From positions 62,001-126,000 of the forward strand of contig JARBJD010000131.1 in NCBI GenBank assembly GCA_033064195.1: a stretch of DNA of 64,000 nt, written 5' to 3'. The stretch's first letter is position 1, and every line of letters begins with the position of its first letter. A program made the position numbers and the translations under genes. Shown piece by piece: positions 21,395 to 32,593 of this stretch. The DNA comes from Blattamonas nauphoetae (taxonomy: Eukaryota > Preaxostyla > Oxymonadida). Below the pieces are notes generated by a model, which saw only the letters and a list, made by a program, of their open reading frames with translations, was not told the DNA's origin and did not search any database.

Positions 21395-23609
21395 AGAACT
21401 CTCTTTGGGAGTGTCTCGTTGTGCTCTCCGAATGGAAACGAGTCTGATCCGAAGCACTCTTGTGAACATGGCAAGCTCAACACCACTCTCACCTGGCAAG
21501 CAGCTGTTTGGGAGTGCAGTTGGTCAGCGAGTGGTTGGGAGTTGTGTTCGGAAGAGCACGAACCACGACAGCGGGACAGGAATGATGTCGCCGAACTTGG
21601 GAGGGAATCTGCTGTGCCTCAACACCTCCTTCTCGTCCTGCATCCGCCAACCCAACGAAGCCAAACACTTCTCCTTCGAAAACCGAACCCAAGGTTTTCG
21701 TCTGAGCAACGTGTACGTCACTGTTCCCTCCGTCTCCTTCACTCTCTGCACATCCAACGAGCTGACCTTCGCTGTTTGTGAATATGAAACTGGCGGGGCA
21801 GCGATCTTCGTTATGGACACATCGGCGTCTGTGACGATCCCGACGTGCTTCTTCCACAAGTGCACCTGCACCGCTCCTGGGAATGATGGGGAGCTGTGTT
21901 CTTCCTGTGCCGGAATGATTTGCATCCCTTCACCGTCACTGACTCTTCTTTCACTGAGTGTTCTACCACGGATTGTGCAGGAAGTGTCTTTGCGAATGCT
22001 CCATGCTCAACAACGGTGAACAATTGCTTTTTCGACGACTCGAAGGCAGATCGTGATGGAGCGATCGTGATCAGGTCACTTGTCGTCAGAATTTCAAATA
22101 GTGCGTTTGTTGACTGCTCTTCGAAGAGTCAAGCTGGTGCCGTCTTCAGTTATATCATCATGGACACGTTACTCTCGTTCATCCAGTTTAGAGGGTGCTC
22201 CTCAGCAGATGATCCAGATGCTAGGGACATCTTTATCGCGAGGAATTCTTCATCCCAAATCTCGACTGATATAATCCAGTTCTGTGATTCCACTTCGGGT
22301 GCTCCAAATGTCTTTTTCTTATCCGATTCAGCTTCAAACAGTGATCTCGTCCCACAAATCTCTTTCACACCCACAATCAAGTCTGTTGATGTTTCGTTCG
22401 ATGGAGATGAAGCAACAGTGACAGTTGAGACCGAAGAAGCGATCAGAGGAACGATGGGATTACTGCTGGATGGGTCGAATGTTCCTCGACTCGTCCATGT
22501 CGTGTTCGGCGACAGAAAAACTCTGTCGCCAGTCGGAAAAGTTTTCGTTTCATCTGGAACGAATGGGGTCCTTCCCAGCGCATCATATTCACATCGCAAG
22601 TCGACACTCCCTCCATTCCCACTCCCAACTGTTCTTTCTGCTGAGTCAACGCTGAAAGATTGGAAGACAACAGAGATTGTTGTGAAGGGAGTGAGATTGG
22701 AGGAAGGGAGTTATTGGATGCTGGTTGAGAAGGAAGGAAAGAAGTGGAACATCACCCTCACTCGCTCAGACTCGATGACTCTGATCGGAAGAGCACCACT
22801 CTATCCATCGACAGCAGAAGGAAGACTGGAATGGGAAACGGAGTACGAAGTAACGAAAGTGATGTGTCTTCCGGAAGGCGAGCAACATGAAGAACAAGTT
22901 GAACTTCAAGGATCGGTCACCTTCATCACACCAGCCGAACTGCCTCGGATAGAAGCTTGCACTCGTCGTCATCTGAACAAAGAGCAAACGAACATGATTG
23001 TACTGCTGGAAGGACGTGCACTTCTTTCTCGAACAGGAAAGGTGAGTGTGACGAATGGAACGATGATGTGGGAATCGTTATCGGTAGTGATTGTTGTGGA
23101 TGACACACACTGCACAGCAGAATTCGCAGTTGGAGAAGTTGAAACGTCTCATCAACTGAGATTCGGGGAAGAATACACACTTCGAGGAAGCTGGACAGAA
23201 TCAAATGGTTTTCATGTTGAAGATGGAATCACACTTGTCGTTCCATTCCCTCCGATCATCGCACACATCGAGTTCGTCTTCTCAAACACTCTGCACACGA
23301 CTTGTTTCGTCAAACTGACTGGCACAGATCTGATGGTTGGGAACTCGCTGAAGATCACTCTGAACGACTCGCTCTCCTTCATTGCGACTATCACCTCAGA
23401 AACTGAAGCACGATCAACAGAACTGCTGATTGGATGGCCAACGACTCTCCGACACAACACTCAATACACACTCACATCGATTGAAGCAATGAACGAAGAT
23501 TATGGGATTCCTTCATTCGATCATCTGATCTCCAACTCGACTGGATCTCTTCCTGATGATGTTGTGATTTTCGTTGATCGTGGGTCGTCGTCAGAATCGA
23601 CGTTGTTTT

Positions 23610-23927
23610 CCAAGACAAACGAGTGCTCATCAACACAGTGAATATCCCATGAAGTGTAGTACGGGCTGGCCGATCATGAGATTCAAGGAAACAAAATAAA
23701 AGATTTATCTGTCCCTAATAAACCCAACGGGGAACTTAGAGTTCACAGGTTGGTTTACCCCAAAATGGGGCCGTTGATGAAAGCAAAAAAGGTTATGTGG
23801 GCAAGAAATCCCTAACAGGGAACAAAAACTTGCCAAATGGTCTAATGAGACGAGGTGAAGTGAAAAAGCCAGAACTTGCCAGGTTGTGTGGCAGAGCTCA
23901 AGGTTGATGAGCACTCGTTTGTCTTGG
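23610..23927. mobile_element. 318 bp TIR unit at the left of the compound insertion
   Basis: It begins CCAAGACAAACGAGTGCTCA (23610) and ends with the inverse TGAGCACTCGTTTGTCTTGG (23927); the full arms are 25 bp and perfect. Positions 23626-23675 are also the reverse complement of 28200-28249, tying this unit to the right end of the larger neighbour. No protein-coding content. Confidence 0.75.
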
Positions 23928-26900
23928 AGGAGTTCCCCCTGGTCACTCCAAGTCCAAACGAGGGCTCATCAACACAGTGAATTTTGAAAGGTAAAGCTAT
24001 AAAGAAGCAAAAGAGAGAATAGAAAGGAAGAAGCCTTCTTGTCCTTGTTCCAAAGGTATGACCTTCTTTGGCCGTGACCCCCTTCGGGGCTGCCACCTCC
24101 TGATAGCAAGTTCTGTTACTCCGACATTGGTGGGGAGTTGAGTTGATACTTCTGGCTGTGATGTGAGAGCCCCATCGCATCTGAAAGTGCATTACATGCC
24201 CAAGGTTACAGGATTCTTTCGAAGAAGGAGACGCCCCTCAACTTCACGAAAGTGTATTGCTTGCCTGAGTTTTATGGGACTCTTTCAAGAAGGAGACGCC
24301 CCCACATCACAATTTCTCAACCCAACTCCCCCTCTTCGACCCGAATTGGTCCCAGCTCTCGTCCTTCCTCTCTCTTCTCGCTTTCCAAATCGAGTGAGGA
24401 CATGCCCTGACGAGAGTCTCCTTCTCACACTGCCATGTTGATGGATATTCACATCAACATACTCTGACAAATCGAGCGATCGTTATCGCGATATCTGTCC
24501 ACCCGCCTTCCTGCTCGCATTTTAAATCGGTGTCTGTTCAACTTGGTGAGGGAGCCATTGGTGACGCCATGTACTTGCTCGTCGAGACCCTGTATCTCCG
24601 CTCCTCACTCATCCTTCATACTGACAACTTCTTCGTAAGGAGCGATATGGGAAGAACGATGGGCTGTATACGATCTGTTCATGACAGTTTGTCCTGTGAT
24701 ATAGTCCCACTCCCATCGCCGACACCTCCATTTCATCAATCCATCTCCCTCACATTTCTTGATTGATGATCCCCATCATCGAGACTCTTTTCCAGAGAAT
24801 GTGTCTGCGCGTGTTTGAGAAGGATGACAAACGTTGTTTGTTGTCAGTCATTCATCCATCTACATCTTAGAGTTCCTCCTCGACACAGTATCGATCAATT
24901 GTCTCCGTTTCCGTAGTTGTACATTGGCGTGGTATAAACAGCAGAACATTCTGTCCTTTTTCATCATATCACTCGGAGTTGGCACCTCGGAGAAACGAAT
25001 AGATCACAATCTCCTGGCTGTCCACATCAAATACGAATGTGAGAGCGATGTGGGAGGTTCTACAAATCTCATTCGCAGTCCGAATCCTTCTGATGCTAAC
25101 GAAGGTCTGATTGGATTCTAATGTGTGCCTGAATCGAAGAAGCAGTCCTGATTTACTTTTAATCAATTTCACATCCGATCCACACTCTGTCGATATCTTC
25201 AATCGAGCTCCTTAACAACTCCACTCCCATCTCTAATCAATAAGACACCTTGCTTCTTAACAATCCCGTATTCAAAGGGATCTTTGGAGAGTTGCTCATC
25301 GCACCATCATCGTGATAAAGAGAAGTCAATCTGGTCGTGTTCAAGTCTTGTCAGACGTACAGGGATTCCGATACCACCAGCGAGAGGATTTGACAGACAG
25401 TATGGCAGGTGTAGTTCAAGAAAACTGATCCGTCAAAGGACCCCTTCCAACTACCAAAGAGCGAACTAATATCCACTCCATCTGACGATTCCATTTGTTG
25501 TGTTGAATGAAGGTTGAGGTGACTGCGACGGGAGAGCGATCAATGATGTATTGCTGTGGTTGTATAACGTACAACCAAATCAGAGACGAAGATGGAAATC
25601 TTGTTCCTCTTCACTTCTCCAAATTCAATCTTTCACGAACCCAAAACGGTCCTGGTGTTGTTGAGGCACAAGCAGATCGGCCTTTTACTTTTGTCACGGT
25701 TGCCAATCCAACCTAAAGTTGCCTTTCTCCGAACAGACGCATCGAGTTCGCTTCTGGATCCTCTTCCTGATCCACAACGGACACTCATTTCCTCCTGAGA
25801 TGAGTCACTTCCGATTTGGAGACATTCCCATGAATCGAAGAGCAATTCTAACTTCCATCTTCACACAGAAGACCTATTCCGATTCTGTCTTCCGTCCAGT
25901 CCACACACTGAACAGCACAACGGGCTGTATTCTCACACATCGGGATCGCTTTCGATTCGCCACGAGCAACTGGTGTTTCTTTTTGTTGATGTTGTGGATG
26001 AGGTTAACATGAAGGGAGTATGGATTGATCGATTATTTCAAGACTTGTACCATTGATGAGAGTGGTTGAGAGATATGATAGAAGACTTGATTTCGACTTG
26101 TCCTGATCTCACGGTTTCTGAACCTTTCACACTTTCTGATCTCCATTCAATTCCTCTAGTTCGAGACCGTCCGAGAGAGGCCTCTCCGCTTTTGGCGTGA
26201 GGGAGATGGGCACGAATGTGTCTGTCGTATTGTCAATGTCGCTTCCCGCAAATGTCGCAGACTCTGTGAGTCGGACTCGCTCATCGTTATCGCGGCCTGG
26301 TGCCCTATTCACATTTCTGAAGAATAGCCTCATAAACAGTCTGTTTTCTGCTTCCAATTCTTTGACAACTTCAGGCTTGATTTCCACATCCACCGTTTCT
26401 GGAGCCGTTTCAGAATGTTGTTCCCAAGTTTGAGTGAAAGCTCCTCTGCACATCTTCGCAAAGAATTGTTCGAAGTTCGTTCCCGCTGTTTATTGTTTGT
26501 CCAATATTGGCGCGTTCTTCCTGCGAAAAGTGAAATATTCCATGCTTCTTGTGTCGAGTTGGTTGTAGAATGAGAATGTTTTTCCCACTTGAAATGTCTG
26601 TTACACCCGCATCAAGATTCTCCAGTTAATGATCTATGTGATCAGATACTGCCCGCTATTCAGTCTTTCGACACGACCGAGGTGGTGCGATTCTTGACTC
26701 GTAATCGAGACATCGATGAGAGATGTTCACGATTTGGTTGTATATCAATATCTCACAGTGTGTAGGAAGAACATGATTCGATGGACAGAATGATATCAGG
26801 ACGGTCCTGGATCGTTTGCGATCCAGTCGTTGCCAATCCGCGTAAGGTTAGCCTTGAGAAAGAATGCATTCCATTCACACAAGTAAACAATTGGTAATTT

Positions 26901-28286
26901 GAGTGAGTTAGTCACGCGAAGTCACACGTCGTTCCTCCAAATGTCTGGATTTGGAGGCCACGAGTTGCAGACATCGAATGAGTTGCAATTCAGTCAGTGA
27001 GATCAACGGTCCTCCAAGCATCATCGTTCATTGTTGTTGAAATCTCGAAGCGGAAACCAGCAACTGGGTAGGGAACGTCTAAATTCTCGATCTGAAGTAA
27101 AATTCCTCCAGGCGATCAGAAAATCTCCCTCTGTCGGTCCGTATCCGTTAACAACCAACATTAACGATCGTGGTCGATTTATGAAGTCTGAGGGACGTCC
27201 AGACTCAGCTTGCGTTCGATCGGATCATCGGACATGATCCACTGGTCTAGTCTCTTGAACGCGACCGTCAAGCCCTTCTAAAACTTGTGGTGTGACGCCC
27301 TGATGAGTTTGATACTTGCAAACGGCGATGTGTGCCACCATTCTCTTTTGTTTCCTCACTGTGTGGCGATGTCACTGAGCAGCGATTCCTGAATGAGATT
27401 CTGCTGCGCGAGATATATCCGGGCACTGTCCGCTTTGTCATGTATTTTGAGGATGGGTCTCGTACCCTTTTTCACCCTTTGCGTTCGTGAGTAGAATTTA
27501 AAGTATCACGATTGGTGAGCAGTTGGTAAAGTCTCTGGGGTCAATACGAGTGTTCGACACGATTTCGAACCGGCATTTCGTCCAACTTCCCCAGCGAGTG
27601 GGATGACCAATGTCCTAATTTGTCCCAACACAAGTCCGATCCCACGGAGTTCGACATGCACGAAATAGAATGTGTCACTACCAATAGCAACTTGAAGATG
27701 AGACTCGATTGTGAGTATCACTCGAATTCGTGCCAGCGGACTTCTAAACGCCTTGTCTTAGGCACTTCAGTTCGAACGGTATTTCATCGAGAAATATGAG
27801 CTATTCGACAAAATGTCGAGATGTGACAGTAACGCTGATATAGTTCCGAATGATATCCGAGATAGAAGAAATCTCGGTTCACCTCCTCGTCTTCTTTGTT
27901 CGCTGTGCTTGTCCTCTTCTGGTTGAGAAGTGTAGTCTTCTGTCCTGTCCCTGCATAAAATTTTTGGATTCTTTTGCACAGATGAACCTCGTAGCAATCA
28001 TCTCCAGTGATTATGAGGTGTATTCAATGAATGAACTTCTTCGCTGGATACAGAAATGACTGAATGGTGTTGGGTTGAATAAACAGCCAGTTCGTCATTC
28101 TGTCCGCTCGTGATAAGGAATTGAGACAAAAATTTGATTCACAGCAATATAGTTTTGTAAAAAGACGAGGAGGTCTATATATTTGTTTTAAGAATCTCAG
28201 ATCGGCCAGCCCGTACTACACTTCATGGGATATTCACTGTGTTGATGAGCCCTCGTTTGGACTTGGAGTGACCAGGGGGAACTCCT
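23928..28286. mobile_element. 4.36 kb TIR element of unknown family, right part of the compound insertion
   Basis: Perfect 46-bp inverted ends (23928-23973 and 28241-28286), starting AGGAGTTCCCCCTGGTCACT. It abuts the 318 bp unit with no base between. The pair interrupts the receptor gene exactly between TTG-TTT-T and GT-GGG-GAT, so excision would rebuild the codons without footprint or target duplication. Inside, 24,000-28,200 holds only short frames: a polar 108-codon frame at 26127-26453 (-), a 69-codon frame at 25507-25716 (+), and an imperfect duplication of GAAGGAGACGCCCC near 24,225 and 24,290. I recognise no transposase. Family unknown. Confidence 0.65.
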
Positions 28287-30290
28287 GTGGGGATCGAACG
28301 CGACCTTGCAGTTCGATTGAGGATGGATGGAAGATTGTGGAAGGAGTTGGGATTGGATCGTTGTCGATGAGGATCATTGACAACACGACACAGAAGGAAC
28401 AAATCACAATCTTGTCTCACCATCGAGTTGTGATTTCATCAGGACCGTCGACGAAACCAGAACTGTTTGTCTCTCCTTCGTCGTTGTCAGAATCAGAAAA
28501 AGGAATGATTGAAGTTTCGGGAGGTCGATTGTGGCTTCGTGACGTTGATGTGGTTCTCTCCGACTCGCCTTCGCTGATCTTCATTTGGATGGTTGGAGGA
28601 CAACTGACGATGGAGACGTGTTCACTCACTGGACTGTCATCCTCTCCCACTTCGAACGAGCTGGCGATGAATGCTGGATTGTGTTTGTGGGAGAGTGGAG
28701 TTCTGAAATTGGTGAGCAGCAAGACAAAAATCAAACAAACATACTTGACACATCTCTCGCAAGGAGCGATCAACGTGAAGGGAGGCAATCTGAAGATCGA
28801 AGGCGGGATTTTCCACAACAACAATCCTCACTCTTCCTCGTTTCCTTCTCTCCGTCGCAACATTCTCTGCTCGGAAGGGGGAGAGATTGAGATTGGGAGT
28901 CTGAGTGGAGGAGATGGGAAGGCCGACCATCCTCATCTTTGGCTGTCGTCGTCGGATTGTTTGGTGAGTGGGGAGGATGTGAATGTGGATGCTCCTTTCT
29001 TCATCCCAACACTCTCTTCGTCGTCGACGAGCAAGCTGAACAAGAAAGAAAAGGCATTCAGTTTGACGATCCACGGAATAACACTGATTCCTTGCTCTCT
29101 CTTCCTGGAAGTGTTCGAAGTGCAAAAGGATGGGAAGGAAGGAAAAGTGGTTCGGATTCCTCTTTCTGAAGACTCCACCGACTCATTCAACGAAACTCAC
29201 ATCGAAATGAGTCTACCGCTGTCGTCCATAACAGGATTCGACACTTCTTTGGAATGGTGTGGACGGCTTGTGTATGGACAGAAAAAATGCACAGAGACAT
29301 CATTTGTCATCCAGAAGAGTTCAGTGGAGAGAGCGGCACAAGCCATGAAGGAAAACATGAAATGGTGGCTTCCTCTCGTGATCTCTCTCGTCTCCCTCCT
29401 CCTTCTCATCATCGTTGTCGTGTTCATCTGCTGGCGAAGACGAAAGAACCATTCGACAACCGAAAAAGGAACTAAATTGAAAGAGCTGGACGAGGAAGAC
29501 GAAGCAGCTCGGATGGAACTGGAACAGAAAATGGAAGAAACGATTCCTGAGAACAGTGTCGACCATCTGATCAAAACCCAGCAAACACTGAATTCCCACA
29601 TGATCCATCCCGCTCCAACAACCATCCCACTTCAGAGGGAAGCACACCAGTTTGTGGAAGTGTTGGGAGAGTCGGGAGAAGTTGGCGTGGTGGATTGGAT
29701 GAAGGCAGACACGCTGTTCGATGTTCTGCACCGACCAGAGAAGAAGAGGGTGATTGACAAGAAAATTGTGAGTCAGAAGATGACAAATGGACTGATTCGA
29801 GTTTGCGACGATTCCTGAAGGTGAACAAGGAACACAGAATCAGACACAACAAGAGAAGATGAAAGGAGACAAACAGGACGAGTCTTTTTTCGGAGAAAGG
29901 CTCTCAGCTGAGAAGAGCACAGCAACTGAGGGCCTGCGATGGAGAGCACCAGAAGCGAGTCGGTTGAATGGAGAGACGATTGATGGAGAGTCGGCGTTGG
30001 TTTTCAGTCTGGGGTTGGTTCTTTGGGAGGTGTGGACAGGAGAAGTGCCTTGGAAAGAGATGGACGAAGCGAATGCCCAACGTCAGAACGAGGGAGGAGT
30101 GAAACCGAACCTGAAACTGGTTTCGGACACTGAAATTCGCGACTTGATCACAAAATGCATCTCGTTCGACCCGAAAGACAGACCGAGTCTGAAAGACGTG
30201 CTTCATGGATTGGGTGAGGCAGAATCGAAGCCACCTGAACAACCAGCCACACTTCCCAAACCAAGTGATACACGCGACGTCCGTTCTTGA

Positions 30291-32000
30291 TTTTTCGTCG
30301 CTTTTTTGTTGTTTCTCAGCCATTCTCTCTTCTTCGTCTTCATCTTCTCGTCATATTTGTCAACGCCCTCTTTTGTTCTTTCCGATTGCTCATCCCTCAT
30401 CTGTCGCATTATCATTGTTTGCGACCAGCCATTTCCGTCTCGACACTCTCCACCTTCCTTTGATTCAAGAAGTGTTGAGGACATCTTTTGTTGGATGATT
30501 GTGTAGACTTTATTAGTTGTTCGGCTCTCTATCATCTCACACAGCCCTCGTCTCATAGTCGCGTGTAAAAGCCGGACTTGTTGATTAAACCGAACGAAGA
30601 CCATGATCCATCAGAAAGGACGTCCTTCAACGTTCAAGTTGATTGGGACATCTAAATTCCCCTTATTCGACGACATTTCTTTGATCAGACCATTGACTCG
30701 TGCTTTTGTTCAATTTACACCTTGAATTGCATGAAATATTAGGAATGAATTCAAAGAGATATGAAGTGAATAAATGTCAATAATTTTAGAGTTGAGATCA
30801 ATGAGAGTTCGTGAATGTTCTTCCGATCCTTTCCGAGGCTGTAAAGTTGTTGACATCTGTCGAAAAGTGCAGCAACTTTGTTTTGGTGGGCATTTGCCTC
30901 CTTGATCATTCTGAAGAGTTCGCAATCGTTCTTATTTTCGTCTTGTGGCTTCTTTTGATTTCGTGTGGACCATGTTCTCTTCCAAGAGCAGTTAATTGAT
31001 TTTGTTGATATGACCCTTGAAATTCCACTCTTTACATCGCTCTGGATCAATGTTTGTTCGCGTTTTGTGGTCTCCTTCAGTCGAAACAATCGATCGTGAG
31101 AACTGTTGCTGGAAATCCGATCTTGCGAATCTTTCACCACCAAAATGATACGTGATGTGATTTAGAGAACGTGGTAAAACGTTCTTTCATTCAGCATTTC
31201 CTCGACAAACTATTCATGCGTACATCCTTCTCGTTGCGGATCGATGAGTCCGTAAAAGAATGAGTACTATCTTGAAATTGGAAATCGATCGATGATGGTC
31301 ATCCTGAAAGATTGTTTACATCAGTCCTGTATTCATTGGGATGAGAAAAATGGAATCAGAAGCTGAAAACAAACAGTTTACACTGACCGTGTTAAACCTT
31401 TCAAAAAGTGAAAAGTGAGGAGATCGAGGCTTGGTTACATAAATATTGGCAGGTATGAGTGGGGGTTGTTCAGAAAATGATCAGTGAATCATAGTTCACA
31501 ATTTATTTTGAATTGAATCCCATATTCCTCGTCATTAACTCATTCAGACAAAACGAAGAAAAAGAATACCAAAAACGGTTGAAGAAATGCTCGATGAATC
31601 ATTGCTGCCCCTCGTTCGGTTTCATCACCAAGTCCGGTTTTAAGGGAAATCCACAAAACCCGTCCAATCCACAAAACTCAAACGTCCCGAAAAAAGTGAA
31701 AGAGAATCATAATAGAAATAGTTGAGGACCACAAGTTGGGTGCGCGTTTTGAAACTGGGGGAGATGAAGCCCATTCTTTTTTTCTACCCATAATCAGTGC
31801 GATTTCCGATTAGAATCTGGAGATCGACTATTCCAGTCAATCTTGCGTCATTGTGTGTGATATTTGCTCCTTCCAGCCTATATTGAACAAACGCATGACC
31901 TGTTCTAACAAAGTGTTCTTTGGGTTGATCTGTCCTTCAGAATGACAAAACCGCGAATCTTCTCACATTACGATATGTAGGGACATGTGAGACAATAAGG
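30291..32000. other. Gene-poor stretch
   Basis: 30,290-30,500 is pyrimidine-rich 3' flank. A minus frame at 30751-31143 (130 codons, rich in Lys, Asn and Glu, with ELFRMIKEANAHQNKVAALF) could be a small helical protein or an exon, but it has no supporting family. A 70-codon frame at 31513-31725 (+) is basic and Asn-rich and not convincing. No repeats or RNA genes were recognised. Confidence 0.4.
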
Positions 32001-32593
32001 AGAGGCTTAATCATCAATCATGAAATGAGAAAACATGAAAGGAGGTGTATCTCGACTGACCCATCGTATCTCATCCATTCGCACCGAAACAGCACTGATT
32101 TGAGTCGTTTGAGCTGACTTTACTACTTCTGAACTTAACATTAGAGTGACAGACAGAATGAGGAGAGACTGTGAGTGTATGCTGATCTGCACTGAAACGA
32201 GGGGCATCCGCTGTTTCCACTGAGTGAGCGTCAGGATCAACTGGGGCGGCGAAGGAAGTAACGTGTCAGATTCCCACTCCTCGTTCTCCAGTGGAGAATA
32301 TGTTTCTGGCGTGGGTGGTCCTGCTGTTGTCCTAATTCGAGTAGAAGGCGAGAGAACGCATGTCGGTTCTGCCTCCAGGTTGCTCTTCATGATAATGTTG
32401 ATCAGAGTCTGGCGACAGACCGCTGCGAGAGGAACACGAGATGGTGTGGAGCTCGGGTGAGGGCCTACTACGAGATTCGCTCAATCAGGTCGGAGCGCAG
32501 GATTCCTATCCCGCGGAGATTCGTCTCCGAAGAGGGTTCGGCCATCTTGTCACCGCTTCATGGCGAGTGAGGGAGTGATCAGCGACGGTCACG

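Larger units (their letters stand above)
19953..30290 (+). pseudogene. Receptor-kinase-like surface protein gene, split by two insertions
   Basis: One paralogue survives in three collinear pieces. 19953-20466 gives an extracellular N-terminal part (FMFDITNSTFSM, SIVRFLDSWITSS). 21403-23609 gives beta-helix segments (SFTECSTTDCAGSVF) and beta-sandwich repeats. 28287-30290 gives the CGDRTRPCSSIEDGW module, more beta-helix, a transmembrane helix (PLVISLVSLLLLIIVVVFIC) and a kinase C-lobe (EGLRWRAPEA, SLGLVLWEVWTGEVPW, SFDPKDRPSLKDVL). Removing the first insert plus one target duplication restores frame (SEQEL to SLGVS). Removing the second restores STLF-CGDRT. Frame is also lost near 21,895 and near 29,815, where the kinase N-lobe is deleted. 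The start is missing. Intact relatives would be single-pass receptors with a kinase-like domain. Confidence 0.75.
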
